Shown one piece after another: positions 16,950 through 25,214 of a stretch of 41,256 nt of DNA. The DNA is from Oligoflexia bacterium (GTDB lineage Bacteria > Bdellovibrionota_C > UBA2361 > JAFLCA01): NCBI GenBank assembly GCA_019694465.1, contig JAIBBV010000034.1, positions 1 through 41,256 of the forward strand, given 5' to 3'. A program made the position numbers and the translations under genes. The first letter of the stretch is position 1; every line of letters starts with the position of its first letter. The notes beneath the pieces were generated by a model. It saw only the letters and a list, made by a program, of their open reading frames with translations, had not been told where the DNA came from and did no database searches.

Positions 16950-18194
16950 ATGAGTCTTGGTATGGATGCTGTTCCTGGTCCAGCAGATGGTCGTGAAGGC
17001 GCGGCTGCAAGTAATGCTGAAAAGCTAGCTCCCACTGGTGGACGACTGTATGTCGTGGATACACCAGCTGACACTGTTCAGGCCATTGCAGCGCTTGGAG
17101 AACGGAACGATCGCACTGCGCGAATCATCAAACGTCTGCTTGACCTCCCAGATCTGACTCGTACTCCAGGTTCTCCAGTTAAATTTGTGTTGGATGCTGT
17201 ATTGGGGCTAGAGCAATTTCGGGGCTTCGATGTAATTGAAATTCCGCGTGTTGTGCCGGTGGCAGCTAATTTCGATCGTCTGAACACGGCCGCGGACCAC
17301 CCAGCGCGGCGCTCTACCGATACCTTCTACGTTAGGCCAGATTTAGTGTTGCGCACGCAGACCACAGCCATGTGGCCATTCTACTTAGATCTGCCAGAAG
17401 TGCAGGCGCAGTTGCGTGAAAGGGGAGATGTCACTGCTCTATGTCATGGGCAAGTTTGGAGAAATGACGAATTAGATCGCACGCACTCGCCGTGCTTCCA
17501 CCAAATTGATGGGCTTCGCATTGTTCACCAACGTGTTGGGCGTGTGGATAAGGAAACGCTGATTGGAGTTCTAGTCAACATTGCAAAAGCTGTTTACGGC
17601 GATGACGTAGAATGGCAGGTAAAGGAGGACTCCTTCCCATTTACCGATCCCAGTATTGAACTCGGACTTAAACTAGGTGGTAAGTGGCTTGAAGTGCTGG
17701 GGGCGGGCTGTGTGCATCCGCAGGTGCTGCGTTCCTTTGGTTATGACCCGGCAGAGTACAGCGGCTGGGCTTTCGGATTCGGTATCGATCGCTTGGCCAT
17801 GATTAAAATGCAGATCCCGGATATTAGAGTACTTTGGTCTCAGGATCCTCGCATAAAGGGCCAGTTTACTGGGCTCGATAGCGTGTTTACCCCGGTCAGT
17901 GAATATCCTGCGACTCGCCGGGATATTACTTTCGTTGTGCCAAAATCGATGAGCCTTAACCGCTTCTTTGAAATAGTCCGTGAAGAGGGGATTATTGATG
18001 GGGAAATGGTAGTTGAGGAAGTAGCGGAAACTGATCGTTTTGAACATGCGCGCTTTGGGGCTGATAGTGTAAGCCTCTCCTTTAAGATTATGTATCGCTC
18101 GCATGGACGCACCCTTACTAATGATGAGGTAAATGCAGTTCAGGTAAAAATCCGCGCAGCAGTGGCGAATGAGTTGGGCGCGATATTGCGATAG
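16950..18194 (+). CDS. PheRS alpha-like synthetase fused to FDX-ACB domain
   Basis: The protein has 414 aa, with a strong GGGGAGGTG ribosome-binding site before the ATG. It has class II synthetase motifs in the PheS arrangement: DHPARRSTDTFYV (117-128), GQVWRNDELDRTHSPCFHQI (motif 2, ~167-186), ELGLKLGGKWLEVLGAGCVH and GWAFGFGIDRLAMIK (motif 3, ~272-286). Residues ~318-414 (SEYPATRRDITFVVP to the C-terminus) are a ferredoxin-fold anticodon-binding domain, normally found at the end of the bacterial PheT beta chain. The combination is that of the monomeric mitochondrial PheRS and is unusual in bacteria, which normally have PheS2PheT2. It could be a functional monomeric PheRS or an amino-acid-activating paralogue in the cluster. 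Confidence 0.85.
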   Translation: MSLGMDAVPGPADGREGAAASNAEKLAPTGGRLYVVDTPADTVQAIAALGERNDRTARIIKRLLDLPDLTRTPGSPVKFVLDAVLGLEQFRGFDVIEIPRVVPVAANFDRLNTAADHPARRSTDTFYVRPDLVLRTQTTAMWPFYLDLPEVQAQLRERGDVTALCHGQVWRNDELDRTHSPCFHQIDGLRIVHQRVGRVDKETLIGVLVNIAKAVYGDDVEWQVKEDSFPFTDPSIELGLKLGGKWLEVLGAGCVHPQVLRSFGYDPAEYSGWAFGFGIDRLAMIKMQIPDIRVLWSQDPRIKGQFTGLDSVFTPVSEYPATRRDITFVVPKSMSLNRFFEIVREEGIIDGEMVVEEVAETDRFEHARFGADSVSLSFKIMYRSHGRTLTNDEVNAVQVKIRAAVANELGAILR

Positions 18195-18342
18195 CTAGAT
18201 TAATTGTGAGGTAGGCGCGGGCTTTGTCTAATCTCGCTTCTGTCCCGTCGTTATTTTGAGACCCATCCGGGCTCCTAATTCGCATAATTCCCCGTAGCGC
18301 CTCTTTGTTGATTAGCTTTCGGTAGATAGTTAATCTGAGTAA

Positions 18343-19284
18343 ATGCGCACGCATGATGATAGAGGGCAGGCCAGTGACCATACGGTAGACTATACCGCGC
18401 AAGTGCTGGATCGTGCATTGTTCCCACGTATGGTTCTGCCCTGTTTGGCAGGGCTAGGGTTTGGACGCCACTATCCTACACCGAACCTGGTTCTTGAAGC
18501 TCCACTATTTAGCCCACGCGAGATTAGGTCACAACTCCTCAGCAACTCTAGTGAGGCGATTCAGTTGCCTTATCCATCGTTTGAGCGACTACCATTTCGT
18601 GAATTTGTGACAGCTTTATCTAAAGGTTATGTGTACTGCCGTGCTGAAGGCGAGCCAGCAACGGTTGCCCAGGGGCTTGAAACCTATTTGGCTTCGACCG
18701 CAATCGCTCAAAATTACCCTGAGCAGGCTTATTTATACGCGCGCGCTTGTGAGACGTTGGTATACTTGGCTGCCGCGGTGTCGGGCAGCCCGAAGCTGCG
18801 CATTACTCTAAAAAATACATTCTTGCCGACGGATGCTGTATGGCACCTGGATCGACTTACTAAGACTGAAACAGGACGCCTATTTCCTGAGCGTTCACAG
18901 GGGATACGTTTAGTATTCGCTGTTGGGCGTGATTTTGGAACAAATTACACGACACTTGAGAATTTTCGCCTTGATCGCTGGCTGGGGTTTGTCTGGAAGC
19001 ATCGCCATGAAATAGTCAAATTTTATAGACGACTAAAGTCAGAAGGGGTTCAGGCTTGTTCAGAGTTCACTGAGAATCCGCTTATGCGCTTTGTACTTGA
19101 GCAGCAAGACAAGCTATTTCTTAGAGCGCCATCACGCATCGTAAGGCTTCCCGGCAATAGTATTGGTATTCATCGATTAGGTCTGCCAATAGACCGTAGG
19201 ATCGGAACCGTGCATCGTGTAGATAGCGGCAATCAAGCCAAACCAGGATTGCAGTTATATATTACTGTGCCGTTATTAGCGTGA
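18343..19284 (+). CDS. DUF1826-like protein (possible cupin/oxygenase fold)
   Basis: The protein has 313 aa. The C-terminal half has WHLDRLTKTETGRL, then RLVFAVGRDFGTNYT, RIVRLPGNSIGIHRLG and TVHRVD...LQLYITVP. This order (HxD, glycine-rich strand, basic loop, distal HR, terminal strand) matches DUF1826 proteins and is compatible with a double-stranded beta-helix whose metal ligands would be His, Asp and a distal His, as in Fe(II)/2-oxoglutarate oxygenases. The role of DUF1826 is unknown. The N-terminal half is unrecognised. It follows the PheRS-like gene by 148 bases on the same strand. The start is uncertain because no strong ribosome-binding site is seen. Confidence 0.5.
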   Translation: MRTHDDRGQASDHTVDYTAQVLDRALFPRMVLPCLAGLGFGRHYPTPNLVLEAPLFSPREIRSQLLSNSSEAIQLPYPSFERLPFREFVTALSKGYVYCRAEGEPATVAQGLETYLASTAIAQNYPEQAYLYARACETLVYLAAAVSGSPKLRITLKNTFLPTDAVWHLDRLTKTETGRLFPERSQGIRLVFAVGRDFGTNYTTLENFRLDRWLGFVWKHRHEIVKFYRRLKSEGVQACSEFTENPLMRFVLEQQDKLFLRAPSRIVRLPGNSIGIHRLGLPIDRRIGTVHRVDSGNQAKPGLQLYITVPLLA

Positions 19285-19351
19285 GGATTGTAGAGCTCTA
19301 TTAAAAAGTGCGCTATGAGGATACTTATAGCAACCTTCAAATCGGAATAGG

Positions 19352-20215
19352 TTAGAGAATTGGACCTGGATAGGTAAACTCGACTACCACCCCAAATGGA
19401 TTGCCAGAGTTCTCGGTGGGGATTTGTGCGCCCAGCGAAATTTGCCAGCGGTTCTCAAACGAATATACTCCGCCGATAACGATCACACTTAGGTCATTGC
19501 GGCCTAGCACAGCATCGGCTTGGAAAGCGAGATGATGTCCAACCACTGGAATCTCACAACCAAGTAATAAGTCATGATTTGTGCCTCCACCGGCGAAGTC
19601 TGGATTGGCGTAGTAGCCACCAACATACCATGTTCCATATTCTGGGTGGCTTGGAACTGAGAAGGCATTGCTTGTCCAGCTAAAGTTGAGAAAGCGTGCA
19701 GGCTCGTGGCCAAAATCAATATTACTTCCTACTTGTGTGCCTATGCTGCTGCGCCACCAGCGAGTTACTTCAAAGCCTTTTTGGACATTGAGCATAAGAT
19801 CTGGACTGCCGGGAGAGTGGGTTTCCCCAATTTGAGCAGGCTCATTATCTCTATCCAGGCGGTCATACAGACTTACATCTAGTAAATTAATTCCAGCTTC
19901 CCAGCCCTTCCCTAATCCGATGTCAAAGGTAGTGCCACTGTTTCCAGCGCGACGAAACAAGTTCATCTGCTCCTGGAAGAATAGTGTGCCGGGAGCGGTA
20001 ATAATGCCGCTAGGCATATTGAATAAATTTTGTTGCGCCTCGGCCCGCTCGGGCAGTGCTGCCGCACAGGCCATCGCAAGTAGCTGCGGGGCCAGGTGAA
20101 AAAGTCGCGTCGGAGATGCGGGTGCGCGTAGACTCTGATCCCATTGCTGTGTGGACTCTGGAGAATTTGGTTGTGATGCTTCAACCGACTGTGATGGAAC
20201 TAATAGCGGATCCAT
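19352..20215 (-). CDS. probable outer-membrane beta-barrel protein
   Basis: The protein has 287 aa. After an ~30-residue hydrophilic N-terminus comes a hydrophobic stretch, LFHLAPQLLAMACAAALP, ending in ERAEAQ, which looks like a signal peptide with a cut after AEA. The true start may therefore be later than the ATG at 20215. The rest consists of alternating short strands (TTFDIGLGKGWEAGINLLDV, GTWYVGGYYANPDFAG, LAFQADAVLGRNDLSVIVIG, WQISLGAQIP) with the aromatic pattern of outer-membrane barrels. It ends FGVVVEFTYPGPIL, without a C-terminal Phe. The function is unknown. It is convergent with the DUF1826-like gene. Confidence 0.6.
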   Translation of the reverse strand: MDPLLVPSQSVEASQPNSPESTQQWDQSLRAPASPTRLFHLAPQLLAMACAAALPERAEAQQNLFNMPSGIITAPGTLFFQEQMNLFRRAGNSGTTFDIGLGKGWEAGINLLDVSLYDRLDRDNEPAQIGETHSPGSPDLMLNVQKGFEVTRWWRSSIGTQVGSNIDFGHEPARFLNFSWTSNAFSVPSHPEYGTWYVGGYYANPDFAGGGTNHDLLLGCEIPVVGHHLAFQADAVLGRNDLSVIVIGGVYSFENRWQISLGAQIPTENSGNPFGVVVEFTYPGPIL

Positions 20216-20541
20216 GCCTAACCCTGTAAGCGCCCCTTTATTGCTTACAGGTATGTTATTGCGGCCTTATATGTGAATGCTGCAAGCAACAGCGGCTCAA
20301 AAATCGAGCTCTAAGTTGTCTGCCCCAATGCGTTTTCTCCCCACATAACTCGCCATAGGCCACTTCGCAGGAGGTCGTTCAACGCCCTCGCTCGATAGTG
20401 TTTCCCTGCTAAGCATCTTAGGAATTGAGGTATACGGCCTATTAAGAAATTGTCCCGCCACCTCGCACAACGTGATATTATCAGGCTTCAAGTAAGTTTC
20501 GCTTAGCACCTGCGTCCTGTGACGCTTTCAATCTAGACTGT
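20216..20541. other. divergent intergenic region (326 bases)
   Basis: This gap separates the barrel gene (minus) from the exported protein (plus). A 70-codon minus-strand frame (20297-20509, GTG start, MLSETYLKPDN...) lies inside it, with AGGACG before the start. I recognise no family, and the composition gives no support, so it is left uncalled. No clear promoter was assigned, although both flanking genes need one here. Confidence 0.3.
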
Positions 20542-21486
20542 ATGGGCAAGACTGTTTCCTTCCTACTCGCACTGGCGCTACAAACTACTTTACAGGTTGT
20601 TGCCATAGCTGCCGCTTGGGCCGAGTCTCCCAGGGTTCTCTCGGAGCAAAAAGTAGTGCTTGATGATAAACAGGCATTGGCCAGTGTTAGTGTTGGTTTT
20701 GATAGAGACGGTAAGCCAGCTCTTGTTTACGATCACTTGCCCGACAACCTACTGCCATGCCCGCAGGTAAGCTCAAAATCCAGCCCGTGGCGCGAGATGG
20801 TCCTCGCTCAGCCATTTGTGGCTATGCAGTACTGCCCGTCGGCTAGGTCGCTTGGTTCCGCAGCCTCCTGGTTAGTGGGTGTTTCAGACACTGGAAAGGT
20901 GAGTTGGAAATTGGAACTTAGCAACCCTGACACTTCGAAGTGGAATAATCTGATGGGCGCCTCGGTTCAAGGTTTGATTGTTTCCGAGGCTAATCGACAC
21001 ATGCTTGTAATTGATCCGGCTAACGGGAACACAGTGTACTCAGCTGATGATGTCCCATTTTACTGGAACGCGCTCTGGTTGCCTGCACGGCATTCCTTGA
21101 TAGGAGTCCGAGAGGTAACTGATGCAAGTCGCACTCGAATCGAAGAATTGGATTTAAGGACATTGAAAGCCAGAACAATAGCTGAGCTTAGCGACCGCAT
21201 TTTGTTTCTGCGTATCGCGCCATCGGTGGAGCAAATGGCGTATGACCAAGAACATGATCGATTGGTTGTGATCCGCAAACTCTCATCGAGACTTGGGCAC
21301 CACCTGGACTTAACAGTATTGTCTTTGCAAACTGGCTCCATTCTCTATACGCAGCGACTAGCTAACTATGGCAGTGCTAAAGTGGCGCTTGGGCCGCAAG
21401 GGCGCCTTGCGATGTATTTAGTGCGAGTCCCGATGGCAAAAGACGGTAGCGCTCCGGTCAGACTGCTGCGCGAATATCAGCTGTAG
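20542..21486 (+). CDS. exported beta-propeller-like protein, unknown
   Basis: The protein has 314 aa. It begins MGKTVSFLLALALQTTLQVV and the signal peptide ends at AAAWAES, giving an exported protein. The mature part has repeats of beta strands separated by short turns with no catalytic motif: SVSVGFDRDGKPALVYDHLP, GLIVSEANRHMLVIDPANGN, VEQMAYDQEHDRLVVIRKLS, HLDLTVLSLQTGSILYTQRL. This is the pattern of WD/YVTN-like propellers. It is the second such exported protein in the window (compare the partial gene at the left edge). No operon partner; the next gene is 271 bases away. Confidence 0.7.
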   Translation: MGKTVSFLLALALQTTLQVVAIAAAWAESPRVLSEQKVVLDDKQALASVSVGFDRDGKPALVYDHLPDNLLPCPQVSSKSSPWREMVLAQPFVAMQYCPSARSLGSAASWLVGVSDTGKVSWKLELSNPDTSKWNNLMGASVQGLIVSEANRHMLVIDPANGNTVYSADDVPFYWNALWLPARHSLIGVREVTDASRTRIEELDLRTLKARTIAELSDRILFLRIAPSVEQMAYDQEHDRLVVIRKLSSRLGHHLDLTVLSLQTGSILYTQRLANYGSAKVALGPQGRLAMYLVRVPMAKDGSAPVRLLREYQL

Positions 21487-21757
21487 CGCAGAGTTGGATT
21501 CGTAAAGCTATAGCTAGCTGATGTTTTCCACATTTTCCGTGCGGCTTGTGTGCACAATGCATGCTTGACCAAGATTTTTGGTGAGCTTATACTTACCAAA
21601 TGTCTGGCATTGTCATTGCACATTCTTCCTTCTGCCGCGCAGTCTGGTTCTGGGCCTAGCGCCCACGCATATACCGGGCGATAGCCCATTAAGCACTACA
21701 TTATTTCCCCCCGCTAATTGAAATTAGCCCAGATTTTCAGACTTTTCCGGAGTTTTT

Positions 21758-23305
21758 ATGTCTATTCTTGCTGCCGCCGCATTTGAGCCGCGTGCTAGCG
21801 ATCCAACAATTATGGTTGAAGCTGCCTCTGCTGCTGGTCGAGAGCGAGCGGTAAGTGAATTTGCAGGATTGGGAAGGGTTTTTGACGACGGCGGTGCGTT
21901 AATGGTGCTAAACCTAGCCACTGACCAAATCGACGAGGGCTCGGCGACTACCCTTGGTCACCTACAGGCTACCTCAAGTGCTCTGGCTGTTGCTTCTCTT
22001 CTAAGTACTAAGGCTTTTCTTGCCAGTCGAGGATACTGCGTGGTGCCAGAGTCGCTTAGATCAGACATGGAAAGCTACGCACGTTATGCTGAGGAGCATG
22101 GTCTAGTCCCGGCAGGTAGCTCCAGTAACATGCTCTTTGTTCGGAATCCACTTCACTACCGAGTCCTGCTAGGGTTACTAGCGCAGATTGGCAAGGATGT
22201 TGTGCCCTATATGGATACGCAGGGTTTTGCTGAACTGGCTGAGTCTCAGGCTGTTACTGTGAGGGGCAGTTCCCCACAGTCGCCTCAGCTTGTGACGGCT
22301 TACGCCAACAAGTCGGTATTGCGTGATTTCCTGCTCGGAGATGTATTAGGTAAGGCACCTGACCTTGGAATCACTGGATTTCTAGACTATCCACGTATTG
22401 TTCTGCCACGAGGCTCACAGACTAGCCTTGCAAAGCTAGCCCAAGATCTACGACAAGCTAGTACCTATTATTCTAAACAGACAATAGGAGAGGAAAGGGT
22501 TCTGTTTGTGCAGGTGGCAGACGCAGCCGGCGGAAATGGAAATACTGTCGTGTACCGAAGTGGCCACACCTACCGTATGCTTGATTTTCAAGGTCGGGAG
22601 ATCAGCTGCGCTAATGTGGAGGAGCTCGCAGGAGAGCTCCTTGTGATGGCGCGTTGCCTGGATCTAGAAGTGACGCCATTTTTGAATATTGTCCAGTCGT
22701 ATTCAATTTCGATAATGGTAAGTGACTCGGGGGTGTCTTTGCTTGGGCCACGTACGCAAATTCTTGACCCACAGACGCATGCCTTCCTGGCTTCCAATTT
22801 TGATTGCATGGCGCCGCCAGGCCAATTTGTTGAGTTACAGCGCATGTTGACGATCACCATTGCATTCGGACAGGAATTGGGCGAACGAGGCTTTCGTGGG
22901 CACACCGACTTGGACGTAATTGAGTATCGCGATCAAGCGGGCGATGTCCGTGTTTCCGTGTCTGAGTCGAATATGCGCAGAAATGCTCCATCGCATCTAA
23001 TCGCACTCATTCTGCAGCAACCGGAGCTTTGCCGCCGCTTAGTTGATGGGCAACTTTCATTTATTCTCGATGATCATGTTGATATTAGCTGCGGTTGTTT
23101 TGACGCAGAGCAATTGGCAAAAAAAATTGCAGCTTCAGGGATTCCGATGCTTTCGGCGCATGCGCCCGAAGGGGTTGTGTTGATGAGCCCACCTTTGCAA
23201 TATGGCGCGGGTGACAAGCAGCATTTGTCATTGGGAGTAGTAGCGGCAACTGACCAACGCAAGCACGAGCTTTATGCTCGCGTTAAAAGGTTGCTCAGTA
23301 GTTAG
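21758..23305 (+). CDS. ATP-grasp-like ligase, possibly PGM1-related
   Basis: The protein has 515 aa from ATG 21758, preceded by CCGGAG at good spacing. Residues ~180-460 have an ATP-grasp-like order: YANKSVLRDFLLGD (the first ATP-binding lysine region), LFVQVADAAGGNGNTVVYRS (the glycine-rich lid loop) and VSVSESNMRRNAPSHLIAL (E-x-N-x-R metal-binding strand). The N-terminal third (STKAFLASRGYCVVPESLRS, YMDTQGFAELAES) resembles the pre-ATP-grasp Rossmann-like part of PGM1-type peptide ligases. ATP-grasp ligases form amide bonds through acyl-phosphates. It is the fourth different class of amide- or adenylate-forming enzyme within 20 kb. The assignment rests on motifs I read by eye and should be confirmed by a profile search. 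Confidence 0.6.
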   Translation: MSILAAAAFEPRASDPTIMVEAASAAGRERAVSEFAGLGRVFDDGGALMVLNLATDQIDEGSATTLGHLQATSSALAVASLLSTKAFLASRGYCVVPESLRSDMESYARYAEEHGLVPAGSSSNMLFVRNPLHYRVLLGLLAQIGKDVVPYMDTQGFAELAESQAVTVRGSSPQSPQLVTAYANKSVLRDFLLGDVLGKAPDLGITGFLDYPRIVLPRGSQTSLAKLAQDLRQASTYYSKQTIGEERVLFVQVADAAGGNGNTVVYRSGHTYRMLDFQGREISCANVEELAGELLVMARCLDLEVTPFLNIVQSYSISIMVSDSGVSLLGPRTQILDPQTHAFLASNFDCMAPPGQFVELQRMLTITIAFGQELGERGFRGHTDLDVIEYRDQAGDVRVSVSESNMRRNAPSHLIALILQQPELCRRLVDGQLSFILDDHVDISCGCFDAEQLAKKIAASGIPMLSAHAPEGVVLMSPPLQYGAGDKQHLSLGVVAATDQRKHELYARVKRLLSS

Positions 23306-23349
23306 GAGCTAGCGATCTTGAGCGGTCGTCTCTTTGCGTGCTTAGGCTT

Positions 23350-23847
23350 TTAGTGGCAGCAGCCGCCTTTATGCACATGGCCATGCGCGAGCTCATCGGC
23401 CGTAGCTTTTCGGATATCCATGATCTCAACAGCAAAGTTGAGCGTTTTTCCAGCCATCGGATGATTGGCGTCCAAAGTAACGCTATCTTTCCCAATCTCG
23501 GTGATAGCAGCTAAGAGCACATTCTCGTTGTCGTCTTCAAGCTCTAGTACTGCGCCGACTTTAAGCGGAGCTTTCTCTTGGAAATGCTCGCGCGGGATGG
23601 TGATAATTAGCGCCTCATTACGTTCACCATAGCCTTCGCTAGGCGAGACGCTTGTCGTTACATGCTCGCCCACTTTCTTCCCTTTCAGGACTTTTTCAAG
23701 ACCAAGCACAATTTGTGAATGCCCGTGTATGTAGGTAAGTGGTTCGCCCCCGCGAGAACTCTCGATTTCCTTTCCACCCTCATCTTTTAGGGTATAGTGA
23801 AAACTTACGACACAGTTGTCGGCAATGACTGAGTTTTTATCGGACAT
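23350..23847 (-). CDS. slyD: SlyD-type FKBP peptidyl-prolyl isomerase
   Basis: The protein has 165 aa from ATG 23847 (MSDKN). The longer frame starts 11 codons upstream inside the preceding gene and is less likely. It has the SlyD order: VVSFHYTLKDEGGKEIESSR, EPLTYIHGHSQIVLGLEKVL (FKBP half), the inserted-in-flap chaperone domain (VSPSEGYGERNEALIITIPR through VGAVLELED), then DANHPMAGKTLNFAVEI. The C-terminus HGHVHKGGCCH is a metal-binding tail. It catalyses proline isomerisation and assists folding and nickel handling. Its ATG lies five bases after the stop of the CBS-domain gene, so the two are co-transcribed. Confidence 0.92.
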   Translation of the reverse strand: MSDKNSVIADNCVVSFHYTLKDEGGKEIESSRGGEPLTYIHGHSQIVLGLEKVLKGKKVGEHVTTSVSPSEGYGERNEALIITIPREHFQEKAPLKVGAVLELEDDNENVLLAAITEIGKDSVTLDANHPMAGKTLNFAVEIMDIRKATADELAHGHVHKGGCCH

Positions 23848-23852
23848 ACGAC

Positions 23853-24239
23853 CTATAGAGTATCGGCCAGGACGCGACATGCATCGACGGCAGTAAATAT
23901 GCCCACAAGCTTACCGTGTTCTTCCACTAAGGCACAACCAATTCTATCGGAGGCCATGCGAGACACGACTTCCTTAAGCTTAGTGCCTGAATCAACTGAA
24001 AATACGTCAGCTGTGGCGGCATCTTTAACAAATAATTTATCCGGGCTTTTGCCGTCCACCCGCAGAGCGAAGTCAATGTCTCGATCCGACAAGATCCCTG
24101 TAATTTTACCACCATCGCGCACTGGCAAGTGGCGGATGGCATGCTTTAACATCAGCTCACGCGCGGTCTTGAGATTCTGCTCAGGTCCGATTGTGTGCGG
24201 AGCGGCAGTCATTACTAATCCAACTGTTTTACCGTTCAT
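23853..24239 (-). CDS. CBS-domain-pair protein
   Basis: The protein has 128 aa from ATG 24239 (MNGKTVGLVMTAAPHTIGPE), chosen for the AGAGGTG just upstream. It has two CBS motifs. The first spans ~8-65 with KHAIRHLPVRDGGKITGILS and DRDI; the second spans ~70-128 with RIGCALVEEHGKLVGIFTAV. Stand-alone CBS pairs bind adenosine nucleotides and regulate partner enzymes or transporters; the partner is not evident. It lies immediately upstream of slyD. It diverges from trmO across 80 bases that must hold both promoters. Confidence 0.9.
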   Translation of the reverse strand: MNGKTVGLVMTAAPHTIGPEQNLKTARELMLKHAIRHLPVRDGGKITGILSDRDIDFALRVDGKSPDKLFVKDAATADVFSVDSGTKLKEVVSRMASDRIGCALVEEHGKLVGIFTAVDACRVLADTL

Positions 24240-24319
24240 GGGGACACCTCTCAAAGTCAGAGTGGGGTAGCCTGTTGCGGCGCCCCTTCGATTGCTATCA
24301 TACTCCCGTTGAGGCTCAA

Positions 24320-25114
24320 ATGTCCAAGCTTACGCTCGAACCGATTGGTTATATACGCACTGATATGAAACTGAAGTTCGACGCTCCACATCAGCCGAAC
24401 TCCAGCGCTATTAAAACAAATGTAATTGAACTCTTGCCGGGGAAGAACTTCGAACAGGCTCTACAGGACTTAAAGGGCTTCGATCGGGTTTGGCTTGTGT
24501 GGTGGTTCCATAAAAATTCAGCCTGGCGTCCGCTAGTTCTCCCGCCGCGTGGCGGAAGAAAAAAACGCGGTGTATTCGCTACCAGATCTCCGCATCGACC
24601 GAATGGCTTAGGATTGACAAGTACAACTTTGCTAGATGTACGTGGCAGAAAAATAGTTGTGGGCCCGGTGGATCTTGTTGATGGCACCCCGATATTAGAT
24701 ATAAAGCCATACATTCCAGAGGTGGACGCGTTTCCGAACGCGGCTATTGGCTGGCTAGCCGACGTGCATAGTGAAATCGCGGAACCAAAATTTTCAGTAA
24801 CTATCTCAACTGTGGCGACGACTCAGGTTGAGTGGCTGCGCAAAAATTGGCAAATTGATTTTATTACCCGCGCTCGCGAAGTGTTGAGCCTTGATCCAAG
24901 CCCCCACCGTACGCGCAGAATTACAAAGTGTGGCCAAGAATTTCGTATGGGCTGCGGCGCCTGGCGAATTTACTTCAGTGTTGCTGGGGATGTAGTTGAA
25001 GTTTTGCGAGTCGAACCAGGTTATCCAGCTCGTTCTTTAGACGGACCTGCAGCTAATGAAGTCCCAGATTTGGCAGCGCAGCGTGCCTTCCTTCAAAAGT
25101 TCATGCGTGATTAG
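24320..25114 (+). CDS. trmO: tRNA (N6-threonylcarbamoyl-A37) methyltransferase
   Basis: The protein has 264 aa from ATG 24320 (MSKLTLEPIGYIRTDMKLKF). The frame opens earlier at 24191, but the family begins at this methionine. Diagnostic motifs are FATRSPHRPNGLGLTS (SAM pocket, R-x-P-x-RPN-x-x-G) and DLVDGTPILDIKPYIPEVD. A C-terminal domain (residues ~175-264, ending LAAQRAFLQKF) matches the longer E. coli-type TrmO. It adds a methyl group to t6A37 in tRNA-Thr. It is divergent from the CBS/slyD operon. Function is well supported. Confidence 0.9.
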   Translation: MSKLTLEPIGYIRTDMKLKFDAPHQPNSSAIKTNVIELLPGKNFEQALQDLKGFDRVWLVWWFHKNSAWRPLVLPPRGGRKKRGVFATRSPHRPNGLGLTSTTLLDVRGRKIVVGPVDLVDGTPILDIKPYIPEVDAFPNAAIGWLADVHSEIAEPKFSVTISTVATTQVEWLRKNWQIDFITRAREVLSLDPSPHRTRRITKCGQEFRMGCGAWRIYFSVAGDVVEVLRVEPGYPARSLDGPAANEVPDLAAQRAFLQKFMRD

Positions 25115-25214
25115 GTATGTTTCTTTCAGCTGGCCCGCGTTGACTAGCACTTCAATGCTGCTAGTATACGGAAAGTGGTGGCAAAGGTAATCTAGGTACC
25201 TTTGGGGGTTGGAT

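Noticed and set aside
20297..20509. 70-codon minus-strand frame with AGGA before a GTG
   Set aside because: No recognised family and no supporting composition; kept only as a note on the intergenic gap.
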